Shown: positions 1 to 8,156, counted from the first letter of the stretch. The stretch is 64,000 bases of DNA from JAQGMV01 sp963828715 (GCA_963828715.1 CAWHFX010000002.1:744001-808000), one strand, 5' to 3'. The notes: a model not told the origin generated them from the sequence alone. Program-made: numbers and translations.

Positions 1-1
1 G

Positions 2-643
2 CCGAAAGCAGCGCGGCGTCTGCCGCAGGCGCTGTCGCCGGACCAGGCGAGCCGCCTGCTCGATCGCACGCCCGAGACCGCGCTGGAGATGCGCGACCAG
101 GCGATGTTCGAGCTTTTCTATTCTTCGGGACTGCGACTCTCGGAGCTGACGGGTCTCGGACCGCTCGATGTGAACTTCCCGGATGGCACCGTGCGTGTAA
201 CCGGCAAAGGTTCGAAGACCCGTATCGTGCCCGTGGGTGCGAAGGCACTCGGTGCCCTGAAAGTATGGCTCGGCGTGCGCCGCGCGATTCCGAGGCATGA
301 CAGCAATGCGCTGTTCGTGAACCGCCTGGGTGGCCGTCTCTCGCCGCGCACGGTGCAGAAGCGGCTCAGGAACCACGCGCTGAAGCAAGGCTTGTCGACA
401 CGTGTGCATCCACACGTGCTGCGCCATTCGTTCGCATCGCATGTGCTGCAATCGAGCGGAGATCTGCGCGCAGTACAGGAAATGCTGGGCCACGCGAGCA
501 TCTCGACAACGCAGGTGTATACGCATCTCGATTTTCAGCACCTCGCGAAGGTGTACGACGCTGCGCACCCGCGTGCGCGTTTGCAGAGCGCGAAGGTGCA
601 GGACGGCAGGAAACGCGCAGCCCGCGCCGAGCGCAAGCGATGA
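2..643 (+). CDS. xerC: Tyrosine recombinase XerC, 5'-truncated by the window edge
   Basis: Site-specific recombinase that, with XerD, resolves chromosome dimers at dif. The reading frame is open from base 2, so the N-terminal SAM-like DNA-binding part lies outside the window and only the catalytic domain is seen. All tyrosine-recombinase residues are visible: Arg in SSGLRLSEL, Lys in GKGSKTR, the His-x-x-Arg box in HPHVLRHSFA, His in LGHASISTT and the nucleophilic Tyr in TQVYTHLD. The phrase LPQALSPDQASRLLD near the start is the usual XerC interdomain linker region. XerC lying close to hslV-hslU is common in betaproteobacteria, although here several genes intervene. XerD is the alternative, but the sequence and context favour XerC. 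Confidence 0.93.
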   Translation, partial: PKAARRLPQALSPDQASRLLDRTPETALEMRDQAMFELFYSSGLRLSELTGLGPLDVNFPDGTVRVTGKGSKTRIVPVGAKALGALKVWLGVRRAIPRHDSNALFVNRLGGRLSPRTVQKRLRNHALKQGLSTRVHPHVLRHSFASHVLQSSGDLRAVQEMLGHASISTTQVYTHLDFQHLAKVYDAAHPRARLQSAKVQDGRKRAARAERKR

Positions 644-704
644 CTCCGTCGTGGTCCAGCGCCTCAGGCCTCGCACGATCGGGCGTGAGTTCTGAATAGC
701 ACCG

Positions 705-752
705 GAATGATTCGTTCGCGGAGACCCCGCTCTTCCACCGCCCCTGCTCACC
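705..752 (+). repeat. Copy of dispersed repeat family 2 (about 48 bp)
   Basis: Non-coding sequence between xerC and rlmI. It aligns without gaps to 25510-25557: both contain CGTTCGCGG, GACCCC and a terminal CTCACC at the same spacing, with scattered mismatches. Related copies are at 25594-25644 and, inverted, at 54771-54817. It is probably a small interspersed repeat of the REP type. Confidence 0.5.
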
Positions 753-765
753 GGACGAGCGGTCG

Positions 766-1947
766 GTGAACGCTATCCTGCTCAACAAGGGCCGCGAGAA
801 GTCGCTCAAGCGCCGGCATCCGTGGATCTTCTCCGGCGCTGTCGACAGGGTGGATGGCGCACCCCGGTCCGGCGAGACGGTTGAAGTGCGTTCGAGCGCT
901 GGCGCGTTCGTCGCACTCGCGGCATACAGCCCGCATTCGCAGATCAGGGCGCGCGTCTGGTCCTGGGAAACGTGCGACATCGACGCGAGCTTCTTCACGC
1001 GCAGGATCGAGGATGCCGCTTCGGCGCGGCTCGTGCTCGGCATCGGCGCTGTCACGGATGCGCTGAGGCTCGTGCATGCCGAGGCCGATGGTCTGCCGGG
1101 TGTGATCGCGGACCGTTACGGTGAAACTGTGGTTGTTCAGCTCCTGAGCAGCGGTGCGGACCTGTGGCGTGACTCGATCACGGATGCATTGTGCGGATTG
1201 CCGGGTGTGGAGCGAGTATGGGAACGATCCGACGCCGACGCGCGTGAGCTGGAAGGCCTGAAGCCGCGCACCGGACTGCTCAGAGGCAAGCCGCTTCCGG
1301 GTACCCCGACGATCCACGAGCACGGGCTTTCATTCAAGGCGGAGATCGATGCCGGACACAAGACGGGTTTTTATCTCGATCAGCGGGACAATCGATTGCT
1401 GTTGCGCGAGATCGTCGCCGGGGCCGACGTGCTCGACTGTTTCACGTACACCGGCGGCTTTGCGCTGAACGCGCTGCGCGGCGGCGCGAAGTCGGTAACA
1501 GCGGTCGACAGCTCGGGGCTCGCCCTCGACATGGCGCGGGCGAACGCGGCATTGAACGGCCTGCGCGGCGGTGACTGGGTCGAGGGCGATGTGTTTCAGA
1601 CGCTACGTAAATTCAGGGATCAGGGTCGCCGCTTCGATGTGATCGTTCTCGATCCGCCGAAATTTGCGCCTACCGCGGCGCACGCGGAACGCGCTTCGCG
1701 TGCTTACAAGGACATCAACCTGTTGGCTTTCAAGATGTTGCGTCCGGGCGGACATCTCATGACCTACTCGTGCTCGGGCGGGATCTCGGCCGAGCTCTTT
1801 CAGAAGATCGTCGCCGGCGCCGCGCTCGACGCGCAGGTCGACGCGCGCATCGAGAAATGGCTTCATGCGGCCGCCGATCACCCGGTTGCACTCACTTTCC
1901 CCGAGAGCGAGTATCTTAAGGGTCTGCTCTGCCGTATCGCACGTTGA
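766..1947 (+). CDS. rlmI: 23S rRNA (cytosine-C5)-methyltransferase, RlmI family
   Basis: SAM-dependent RNA methyltransferase of 393 aa; the Escherichia coli RlmI methylates C1962 of 23S rRNA. An N-terminal PUA RNA-binding domain (residues about 1-75, opening LNKGREKSLKRRHPWIFSGA) is followed by a central domain and a Rossmann methyltransferase domain. The SAM-binding motif is DCFTYTGGFALNAL, the substrate motif is VLDPPKFAP, and the catalytic cysteine lies in YSCSGGIS. The start is GTG, chosen because the PUA domain begins at once. The gene is followed 36 bases later by a CmcJ-like gene on the same strand. Family assignment is firm; the exact target base is inferred from the family. Confidence 0.9.
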   Translation: MNAILLNKGREKSLKRRHPWIFSGAVDRVDGAPRSGETVEVRSSAGAFVALAAYSPHSQIRARVWSWETCDIDASFFTRRIEDAASARLVLGIGAVTDALRLVHAEADGLPGVIADRYGETVVVQLLSSGADLWRDSITDALCGLPGVERVWERSDADARELEGLKPRTGLLRGKPLPGTPTIHEHGLSFKAEIDAGHKTGFYLDQRDNRLLLREIVAGADVLDCFTYTGGFALNALRGGAKSVTAVDSSGLALDMARANAALNGLRGGDWVEGDVFQTLRKFRDQGRRFDVIVLDPPKFAPTAAHAERASRAYKDINLLAFKMLRPGGHLMTYSCSGGISAELFQKIVAGAALDAQVDARIEKWLHAAADHPVALTFPESEYLKGLLCRIAR

Positions 1948-1983
1948 TGCGGCCCTGACTTCCGACGAGGAAAACTGACAGCT

Positions 1984-2775
1984 ATGGTTACTGCTTCGAT
2001 TCCCTACACAATCGACACCGGCGAAACGCTCGTCAACGAAACATTCGGTCCGAACAACATCCGGCGCCGCAAGACTGGCGCGGTCGATATGCACTCGATG
2101 CCGATCGAAGACGGTCGAACGGCTTCGCTGACGCTCGAACGCAACGGGTTCGTCCTTGTCGAGCACAAGACCGCGGTCAAGTCGTTCTTCGATCCCGAAG
2201 AGCTGAAGGCCGTGTATTACCCGGAGGTGGAGGCGCTCATCAAACGGTGCTCGGGTGCCAGGCGCGTGGTGATTTTCGATCACACGCTTCGTTCGGGTGA
2301 CGAAGGCGAACGCGAAGAGAAGCTCATTCGCGAGCCCGTCCTCTCGGCGCACAACGATTACACCGAATGGTCCGGACCGCAGCGCGTGCGCGATCTCATG
2401 GGCGACGAGGCGGAGGCGCTGCTCGCGCGTCGCTTCGCCATCATCCAGGTATGGCGCGCGATCAACCAGCCGATCGAGACCAACCCGCTCGCCGTGGCCG
2501 ACGCGCAGACGCTCGACGAACAGGATCTGCTGATCGCCGAGCGACGTTATCCGGGGCGCGTCGGCCAGACCTACCGGCTCAAGTACAACCCGAAACACCG
2601 CTGGTTCTATTTTCCGCGCATGCGCCGCGACGAAGCGCTGGTGTTCACGGTGTACGATTCATCGAAGGACGGGCGCGCACGATTTACGCCGCACACCTCG
2701 TTCGACGATCCCACCACGCCGCCGGGCGCGCCGCCGCGGCAAAGCATCGAGGCGCGCGCCCTCGCGTTCTTTTAG
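1984..2775 (+). CDS. CmcJ/NvfI (AsaB-type) family oxidoreductase
   Basis: A 263-aa soluble protein matching the CmcJ/AsaB hydroxylase-desaturase family. Several family signatures can be read: VVIFDHTLRS, AHNDYTEWSGPQRVRDL, QVWRAINQPIETNPLAVADA, WFYFPRMRRDEALVF, and RFTPHTSFDDPTTPP. The characterised fungal members act in secondary metabolism (cephamycin 7-methoxylation helper, asperfuranone or aflatoxin-like pathways), and the HxxD-type and late histidines fit an iron/2-oxoglutarate-like fold. The substrate here is unknown, and no biosynthetic cluster surrounds it, only rlmI upstream. Start ATG at 1984 follows GAGGAAAACTGACAGCT, a good ribosome-binding site. Family confident; physiological role unknown. 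Confidence 0.8.
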   Translation: MVTASIPYTIDTGETLVNETFGPNNIRRRKTGAVDMHSMPIEDGRTASLTLERNGFVLVEHKTAVKSFFDPEELKAVYYPEVEALIKRCSGARRVVIFDHTLRSGDEGEREEKLIREPVLSAHNDYTEWSGPQRVRDLMGDEAEALLARRFAIIQVWRAINQPIETNPLAVADAQTLDEQDLLIAERRYPGRVGQTYRLKYNPKHRWFYFPRMRRDEALVFTVYDSSKDGRARFTPHTSFDDPTTPPGAPPRQSIEARALAFF

Positions 2776-2810
2776 CGGCGTGTCGGACGTGCCATACGAC
2801 ACGCAACGAA

Positions 2811-2891
2811 GGAAAGGAGGTTACGGAGGGAAACCATCGGTGTCCCTCTGTTCCGTACGGCGGCGAGGCCCGAGCCTAAGGCGAGCGCCGC
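2811..2891 (+). repeat. Dispersed repeat family 1, single copy
   Basis: The 25-base core at 2811-2835 (GGAAAGGAGGTTACGGAGGG followed by AAACC) is identical to the reverse complement of 21995-22019 and nearly identical to that of 21960-21984. The tail at about 2859-2891 (cggcgaggcccgagc ... gcgagcgccgcc) is also shared in inverted orientation with two tandem copies at 21868-21930. The element contains the stop codon and last codons of the convergent yidD gene (2876-2891). Confidence 0.75.
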
Positions 2892-3112
2892 CCCCCTTGC
2901 GGCGGAGGAACCGGGTCGAACCCGCCGGGGTGCCACGGATGACACTTGAGGATGCGCTTCAACGTGAGCCATGTGCCGCGCAACGCGCCATGCGTCTGAA
3001 TGGCTTCCGCGGCGTACATCGAACAGGTCGGGTAGAAGCGGCAGTTCGCGCCTAAAAGAGGACTGAGCAGGAGGCGATAAGCCGAGATGAGCGCGAGCAG
3101 CACGCGTTTCAT
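2876..3112 (-). CDS. yidD: Membrane protein insertion efficiency factor YidD
   Basis: A 78-aa protein of the YidD family, which assists YidC/Sec insertion at the inner membrane. It begins MKRVLLALISAYRLLLSPLL, an amphipathic helix, followed by the conserved cysteine motif CRFYPTCSMYAAEAI and the KRILKCHPWHPGGFDPVP signature. The start at 3112 was preferred to an upstream in-frame ATG because family members begin at the MKR-like sequence. The gene is outside its usual rpmH-rnpA-yidD-yidC setting. Its last codons and TAG stop lie inside a dispersed repeat. A short inverted repeat (CACGCG-TTTCAT-CGCGTG, 3101-3118) covers the start codon. Confidence 0.9.
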   Translation of the reverse strand: MKRVLLALISAYRLLLSPLLGANCRFYPTCSMYAAEAIQTHGALRGTWLTLKRILKCHPWHPGGFDPVPPPQGGRRSP

Positions 3113-3223
3113 CGCGTGCAGTATACAATGCGGGCGCTTCGACTCTTCCCGTGCGGGTAGCGCAACGTGGAGAGTCAAGCACCGTTTGCAGCTCCATACG
3201 TGCGTTCCGATTCGACTCGCACT

Positions 3224-3562
3224 ATGTTCCGACGATTGCCTGGCCTGAAGCGCGCGCTCCTCCTAACCGCGTGTGCGTTCCTGCTGCTTGCTCAGCACGC
3301 CGGGCTTGCGCACGCCGTATGGCATGCGCTCCACAAGACGCCCGCCCAATACCAGAAACAAGACAATGCGCCCGCATCCACGGGCGCCAAGTGGTGCGGC
3401 CTCGATGCCGCCCTGGGACAGGTGCTCGGCGGGGTTACCACGGCGCCCTATGTGTTTTCCGCGGAGCCGCCGCCGGTGGAGCGTGTCCAGGCGGCTGTGC
3501 CCTCCATTCTTCCAGCCCGCTTCCTTGCACCACTGTCCCGAGGTCCGCCCGCTCTCTCCTGA
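3224..3562 (+). CDS. Small secreted or membrane-anchored hypothetical protein, first gene of the metal cluster
   Basis: A 112-aa protein with a clear N-terminal hydrophobic segment (LKRALLLTACAFLLLAQHAG) ending LAHAVWHA, so it is exported or anchored. The remainder carries one cysteine (KWCGLDAALGQVLGG) and a proline-rich tail. It resembles the DUF2946-type small proteins found beside metal and copper genes, but I cannot prove the family. It stands 56 bases upstream of the porin and is probably co-transcribed with it. The start at 3224 was chosen because the signal sequence follows directly; an in-frame ATG at 3167 would add 19 hydrophilic residues. No good ribosome-binding site is seen for either. 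Confidence 0.55.
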   Translation: MFRRLPGLKRALLLTACAFLLLAQHAGLAHAVWHALHKTPAQYQKQDNAPASTGAKWCGLDAALGQVLGGVTTAPYVFSAEPPPVERVQAAVPSILPARFLAPLSRGPPALS

Positions 3563-3618
3563 CCCGAACCGCGCGCGGCCGCAACGCGCGCACGTCGTCA
3601 ATCCGATGGAGAGAGAAC

Positions 3619-5028
3619 ATGCACAAACCTTCCATGTTTGTAGCAGCGCTCGCGGCCACCTTTGGCGCGTCGGGCGCATTCGGTCAGGATGCGGACCTCG
3701 CACGTTTGCGCGAGGAAATGCAGCAGCTTCAGAAGAACTACGAGCAACGCATGCAGGCGCTCGAAAAGCGGCTTGCGGAGGCGGAAGCACGCGCGGGCAA
3801 AGCGGAGCAGACCGCAACCGAGGCCGCCAAAACCGCCGAAGCGCGCCTCGTGCCGCCGCCGGCACCGCGCGGCGAGAACGCATTCAATCCCGCCATTTCA
3901 CTCATTCTGCAGGGCACCTACGCCCAGACGTCCCAGGATCCGAACCAGTTCGCGATCACGGGCTTCGTGCCCTCCGGCGGCGAGGTCGGACCGCCGCGCA
4001 GAAGCTTCGGACTCGGCGAGTCGGAGCTTTTCGTTACGGCCAACGTCGATCCGTATTTCCGAGGCGCCCTGGTCGCGGCATTCACGCCCGAAAACGATCT
4101 CGAAGTGGAAGAGGCGTACTTCAGTACCCTCGCGCTGCCGTATGGCCTGACGCTGAAGGGCGGCCGCTTCCTTTCGGGCATCGGCTATCAGAACGAAATC
4201 CACCAGCACGCCTGGGACTTTCAGGATGCGCCGCTCCCCTACAAGGCCTTCCTCGGTGGACGTTTCCAGCAGGATGGCGTGCAAATGCGCTGGGTCGCGC
4301 CGACGCCGATTTTTCTCGAGCTCGGCGCCGAAGTGGGCAGCGGACGCTCCTTCCCGAGCTCTGATCAGAACAAGAACGGTGCCAGCACGTGGGCCGCACT
4401 CGCTCACATCGGCGGCGACATCGGAGCCAGTTACGCGTGGCGTGCCGGCGTCTCCTACTTGAGGACTGGAGCGACCGATCGGCCCTATAACGACGTCGAT
4501 TCGCTGGGCAATCCCGTTTTCAACACTTTCAGCGGAAACACGCGCATGTGGATCGCCGATGCCGTGCTCAAGTGGGCGCCGCAGGGCAACGCGACGTATA
4601 CGAACGTCAAGCTGCAGGGCGAGTACTTCAGCGTGCGCGAGAGCGGCACCCTCGCGTACAACGACGGAGGCGCGGTGTTCGGCAGCTTGTCCGACGGGTA
4701 CAAGAGCGAGCAGTCGGGCTGGTACGCGCAAGCCGTCTACCAGTTCATGCCCCGCTGGCGTGTGGGGTACCGCTACGACACCCTGCGCAGCGGGACGCCT
4801 ACGATCGGCATCGTGGCGAACGGGCTGGGCCCGACAGCCGCGGATTTCCCGATCCTGACGCCTCACAATCCGAGCCGCAATACGGCGATGGTCGACTGGA
4901 ACCCGAGCGAATTCAGCCGGCTGCGCTTCCAGTACGCAGCGGACAAATCGCGGCTGGGCCTAACCGATCACCAGTTCTTCGTTCAGTATATCTACAGCCT
5001 GGGCCCGCACGGCGCCCACAGGTTCTAG
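3619..5028 (+). CDS. Outer-membrane porin-like beta-barrel protein with N-terminal coiled coil
   Basis: A 469-aa predicted outer-membrane protein. It has a signal peptide (residues 1-22, ending GASGAFGQ), a coiled coil (about 25-75, LREEMQQLQKNYEQRMQALE and further heptads), a proline-rich linker, then a barrel with alternating aromatic strands. The C-terminal strand ends FFVQYIYSLGPHGAHRF, with Phe last, as outer-membrane barrels require for BAM recognition. The coiled coil plus barrel layout recalls phosphate-selective porin-type proteins. A ribosome-binding site GGAGAGAG precedes ATG 3619. It lies 10 bases upstream of a ZnuA-like gene, which suggests a role in metal passage across the outer membrane; that role is inference from context. 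Confidence 0.75.
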   Translation: MHKPSMFVAALAATFGASGAFGQDADLARLREEMQQLQKNYEQRMQALEKRLAEAEARAGKAEQTATEAAKTAEARLVPPPAPRGENAFNPAISLILQGTYAQTSQDPNQFAITGFVPSGGEVGPPRRSFGLGESELFVTANVDPYFRGALVAAFTPENDLEVEEAYFSTLALPYGLTLKGGRFLSGIGYQNEIHQHAWDFQDAPLPYKAFLGGRFQQDGVQMRWVAPTPIFLELGAEVGSGRSFPSSDQNKNGASTWAALAHIGGDIGASYAWRAGVSYLRTGATDRPYNDVDSLGNPVFNTFSGNTRMWIADAVLKWAPQGNATYTNVKLQGEYFSVRESGTLAYNDGGAVFGSLSDGYKSEQSGWYAQAVYQFMPRWRVGYRYDTLRSGTPTIGIVANGLGPTAADFPILTPHNPSRNTAMVDWNPSEFSRLRFQYAADKSRLGLTDHQFFVQYIYSLGPHGAHRF

Positions 5029-5038
5029 GAGAGGCACG

Positions 5039-5941
5039 TTGAGATATCTCGTTGGAGTCATCGGCGCGGTTTTCCTGTTCAGCGCGCAGAGCGCGCTTGC
5101 CGCACTCAACATCCTTGCCTGCGAGCCCGAATGGGCGTCGCTGTCGCGAGAGCTCGGTGGAGACCGCGTCAACGTGTCGAGCGCGACGACTGCGTTCCAG
5201 GACCCTCATCGCATCGAGGCCCGCCCCAGCCTGATCGCGCGCGCGAGAAGCGCGGATCTGCTGGTGTGCACGGGCGCGGAGCTGGAAGTCGGCTGGAAGC
5301 CATTGCTTCTTTCGCAGTCGGGCAATCCCAACATTCAGGTGGGACGTCCGGGAAACTTCGAAGCCGCACTGTATGCGCGGCTGATCGAAGTGCCCTCGGT
5401 GGTTGACCGATCGCTCGGAGACGTGCATCCGGCCGGCAATCCGCACCTGCACCTGAACCCGACCAATGTCTCAAGGGTTGCTGCCGCGCTTACCGAACGC
5501 ATGGCGCAGATCGACGCCGCCAACGGCGGCTATTATCGCGAGCGTTTGAAGTTGTTCCAGGAACGCTGGCAGGAGGCGGTCACGCGCTGGGAGCAGCAGG
5601 CCGCGCCGCTGAAAGGCATGCGCATCGTCGTGTACCACCGCGATCTGTCGTACCTTATAGATTGGCTCGGGATGCGTGAAGCCGGCACGCTCGAGCCTAA
5701 ACCGGGCATTCCGCCGACCACGGGCCACTTGACCGAGTTGCTGGCGCAACTCTCCAACGCGCCGGCCAGCGCCGTGGTGCGCAGCGCGTACAACGATCCA
5801 CGCGCGGCCGAGTGGGTCAGCGAGCGCGCGAAGATTCCGGCGGTGACGGTGCCTTATACCGTGGGCGGCACTGAGAAGGCGCGCGATCTCTTCAGCCTTT
5901 ACGACGATACGATCGCACGCTTGCTCGGGGCAGCGCGGTGA
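5039..5941 (+). CDS. Zinc/manganese-type ABC transporter periplasmic binding protein (ZnuA-like)
   Basis: A 300-aa cluster A-I metal-binding protein. A signal peptide (1-21, ending QSALAA) is followed by mature ALNILACEPEWASL. The probable ligands of the family can be placed: His in TAFQDPHRIEARPS, His in AGNPHLHLNP, His in VYHRDLSYLI and an acidic residue in SAYNDPRAAEW. The histidine-rich flexible loop of classical ZnuA is absent. The TTG start at 5039 follows AGGAGAGGCACG. The stop overlaps the GTG of the downstream permease (GTGA), so the two are translationally coupled. The metal is inferred as zinc; manganese remains possible. Confidence 0.82.
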   Translation: MRYLVGVIGAVFLFSAQSALAALNILACEPEWASLSRELGGDRVNVSSATTAFQDPHRIEARPSLIARARSADLLVCTGAELEVGWKPLLLSQSGNPNIQVGRPGNFEAALYARLIEVPSVVDRSLGDVHPAGNPHLHLNPTNVSRVAAALTERMAQIDAANGGYYRERLKLFQERWQEAVTRWEQQAAPLKGMRIVVYHRDLSYLIDWLGMREAGTLEPKPGIPPTTGHLTELLAQLSNAPASAVVRSAYNDPRAAEWVSERAKIPAVTVPYTVGGTEKARDLFSLYDDTIARLLGAAR

Positions 5942-6705
5942 ACGCGGGCGCTCACGAGTGGAGCATCCTGTGGCCCGCGCTCGCCGCCGGACTGCTCGTG
6001 ACCGCCACTCATGTCCGGCTCGGCATCCAGGTCCTGAATCGCGGGATCGTATTCATCGACCTTGCGATCGCGCAGATTGCCGGCCTGGGTGTCGTTTTCG
6101 CCGACTGGATCGGCCTCGAGCCGCAGGGCTGGGCGGTGCAGGCGTGCGCATTAGCGGCCGCGCTCGGCGGTGCGCTGCTCCTGACCTGGACGGATCGCCG
6201 CTGGCCGCAGGTGCAGGAGGCGACGATCGGCGTTGTGTTCGTGCTCGCAGCGACCGGTGCCCTTCTGCTGCTCGCCGCGAATCCGCACGGCGGCGAACAC
6301 CTGCGTGACTTGCTCGTCGGCCAGATCCTGTGGGTGAGCCCGAGTCAGCTGCTGGTCGTGCTGCTCGTTTACTCGGTGCTGATGGCAATCATGCTCACGC
6401 CGGATTTCGCAAACCGCCGCACGCTGTTCTACATCGTTTTCGCCTGCGCGGTCACGGTGTCCGTGCAACTGGTCGGTCTCTACCTCGTGTTCTCGTCGCT
6501 CATCGTGCCGGCGCTTGCCACTCGCCAGTATCGCGGCTACCGTATAACCGCTGCCTACGCCGTGGGCGGCGTCGGTTATCTACTCGGCCTCGTGGTGTCG
6601 GTGCTTACCGATCTGCCCACCGGACCGGCAATCGTGTGGACAATGGCGATCGTCGGCACTATCGCGTTCTTGCTCGGACCGAAGACGGTGCCGGCGACGG
6701 GCTGA
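5938..6705 (+). CDS. Metal ABC transporter permease (ZnuB-like)
   Basis: A 255-aa integral membrane protein of the ABC-3 permease family, with about seven to eight hydrophobic segments spread over its length. The family signature lies in GIQVLNRGIVFIDLAIAQIA, and later segments include FACAVTVSVQLVGLYLVFSS and LIVPALATRQ. The GTG start overlaps the TGA of the binding-protein gene by four bases. No ATP-binding subunit gene is adjacent: the next gene is a tonB homologue, and a porin lies upstream. Function requires an ATPase encoded elsewhere. The family is confident; the metal is inferred. Confidence 0.85.
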   Translation: MNAGAHEWSILWPALAAGLLVTATHVRLGIQVLNRGIVFIDLAIAQIAGLGVVFADWIGLEPQGWAVQACALAAALGGALLLTWTDRRWPQVQEATIGVVFVLAATGALLLLAANPHGGEHLRDLLVGQILWVSPSQLLVVLLVYSVLMAIMLTPDFANRRTLFYIVFACAVTVSVQLVGLYLVFSSLIVPALATRQYRGYRITAAYAVGGVGYLLGLVVSVLTDLPTGPAIVWTMAIVGTIAFLLGPKTVPATG

Positions 6706-6748
6706 TCGAGGTGCCGACAACGAACGCTGTGCTCCGCTGCAATCGACT

Positions 6749-7522
6749 ATGGCTCTTGCCGGACAGGCCCCTGAATTTGCATCCTGCCGTGCGCGCCACA
6801 CGCGTGCGCTGCCGTTGTTCGTCGCAGGGAGCGCCCTTCTGCATGTCGGCCTTGCGGCAAGCCTGCCGCACCTACGCAGCACACCTGCCGTACCCGACGT
6901 CCTCGAGGTGAGGCTCGAACAGCGAGAACCTCCGCCAGTAACCCCGCCCGCAGCGCTCCCGCTCGGGCCCGCGATTCCGCACGACCCGCCGCCGAAGAAG
7001 CAGCAGCCGGTGCATAAGAAGAGCGAACCACGCGAGGTGGCGAGGCCGTCCATCCCCGCTCCTGCACCACCACCGGTGCTCGCGTTACCGCAGCCCTCGC
7101 CGCAAGCTCCGACGGTGGCTGAACCTTCGTTCACAGTCCCGCCACGTGAGGAGAAAGCACCGCCCAGCGCAAGCGAGGTCGCGACCGTTCGCCCTGCACC
7201 GGCCCCCGAAGCCGCGCCAGCGCCGGCCAAAGTGACGCCGCCGCGTTCCGATGCGGCGTATCTGCAGAATCCGCAGCCGCGCTACCCGATGAGCGCACGC
7301 CGCCGGGGAGAGCAGGGCACCGTCGTTCTCAAAGTGCTCGTGACGGCCGAAGGGCAAGCGGGCAGCGTCAGTGTTCAGTCCTCGAGCGGTTCCCCGGCGC
7401 TCGACCAGGCGGCGCTCGAGGCGGTGAAAAACTGGAAGTTCGTGCCGGCGCGGCAGGGGACGCAGCCAGTGGAGGGCTGGCACCTCGTGCCGATCGTCTT
7501 CAAGCTCGAGAGCATCTCCTGA
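6749..7522 (+). CDS. TonB family energy transducer
   Basis: A 257-aa TonB-like protein. There is one N-terminal membrane segment (about residues 20-42, LPLFVAGSALLHVGLAASLP), a long proline/lysine/alanine-rich periplasmic spacer (45-165), and a C-terminal TonB domain (170-255) with NPQPRYPMSARRRGEQGTVV and VKNWKFVPARQG. It transmits proton-motive force to outer-membrane receptors. ExbB and ExbD genes are not adjacent. Its position directly after the ZnuA/ZnuB-like genes and porin suggests it serves metal uptake across the outer membrane; this is inference. The spacer is low-complexity, so the exact start is uncertain. Confidence 0.82.
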   Translation: MALAGQAPEFASCRARHTRALPLFVAGSALLHVGLAASLPHLRSTPAVPDVLEVRLEQREPPPVTPPAALPLGPAIPHDPPPKKQQPVHKKSEPREVARPSIPAPAPPPVLALPQPSPQAPTVAEPSFTVPPREEKAPPSASEVATVRPAPAPEAAPAPAKVTPPRSDAAYLQNPQPRYPMSARRRGEQGTVVLKVLVTAEGQAGSVSVQSSSGSPALDQAALEAVKNWKFVPARQGTQPVEGWHLVPIVFKLESIS

Positions 7523-7544
7523 GGGAGCGTGTTCGCGGCGCCGC

Positions 7545-7550
7545 TATAAT
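7545..7550 (+). promoter_or_regulatory. Candidate -10 hexamer for hslVU
   Basis: A perfect TATAAT stands 64 bases upstream of the hslV start and just after the tonB stop. No convincing -35 (TTGACA) or sigma-32 element could be placed at normal spacing, so only the -10 is proposed. Confidence 0.35.
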
Positions 7551-7613
7551 GGGGTTGAAGCGGCCCGGTGCCGCCCTCACCTCCGGTCTGTCCCCCTTCC
7601 CCCTGATTCCCCC

Positions 7614-8156
7614 ATGAGCGATGTTGTTTTCCATGGCACGACCATTCTTTCCGTCCGACGCGGTAAAAGCGTTGCGCTCGGCGGAGACGGTCAGGTCACA
7701 CTGGGCAACGTCGTCGTCAAGGCGAGCGCGCGAAAAGTGCGGCGTCTCTATCAGGACAGGATACTGGCCGGATTTGCCGGCGGCACGGCGGACGCGTTCA
7801 CGCTGTTCGAGCGCTTCGAAGCCAAGCTCGAAAAGCATCAGGGCAACCTGACGCGCTCGGCGGTCGAACTGGCAAAGGACTGGCGCACGGACCGCGTGTT
7901 GCGCCGTCTCGAAGCCATGCTCGCCGTCGCGGACCGCGAAGCTTCGCTCATTATCACCGGCGCGGGCGACGTGCTGGAGCCGGAGCTCGGGCTGATCGCG
8001 ATCGGCAGCGGGGGCCCGTACGCGCAGGCTGCCGCCAAGGCGCTGCTCGAGAACACACCGCTCGAGCCCGCTGAGGTCGTGAAGCGTGCGCTTACCATCG
8101 CCGGCGATCTCTGCATTTACACGAACCAGCAGCACACGATCGAAACACTGGAGTGA
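7614..8156 (+). CDS. hslV: ATP-dependent protease peptidase subunit HslV
   Basis: A 180-aa threonine peptidase, the proteolytic core of the HslUV (ClpQY) complex in the cytoplasm. The N-terminal segment MSDVVFHG precedes TTILSVRRG; processing would expose the catalytic threonine. Family motifs include GGDGQVTLGN, GFAGGTADAFTLFERFE and the C-terminal IYTNQQHTIE. Length matches the family. hslU follows 71 bases downstream, the invariant order. Heat-shock regulation is usual for the pair, but no clear sigma-32 promoter was found upstream. Confidence 0.97.
   Translation: MSDVVFHGTTILSVRRGKSVALGGDGQVTLGNVVVKASARKVRRLYQDRILAGFAGGTADAFTLFERFEAKLEKHQGNLTRSAVELAKDWRTDRVLRRLEAMLAVADREASLIITGAGDVLEPELGLIAIGSGGPYAQAAAKALLENTPLEPAEVVKRALTIAGDLCIYTNQQHTIETLE

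Noticed and set aside
366..1323. Long antisense frames across xerC and rlmI
   Set aside because: Typical shadow frames of GC-rich genes with no domains, and covered on the other strand by well-recognised proteins.
3110..3223. Zur or Fur box upstream of the metal cluster
   Set aside because: Only weak partial palindromes (GACTCT...AGAGTC) are present and they do not match known consensus sequences.
3151..3618. In-frame extension upstream of the porin start giving a protein of about 625 residues
   Set aside because: The extension is arginine/cysteine-rich with no domain, overlaps another gene and precedes a perfect signal peptide with its own ribosome-binding site.
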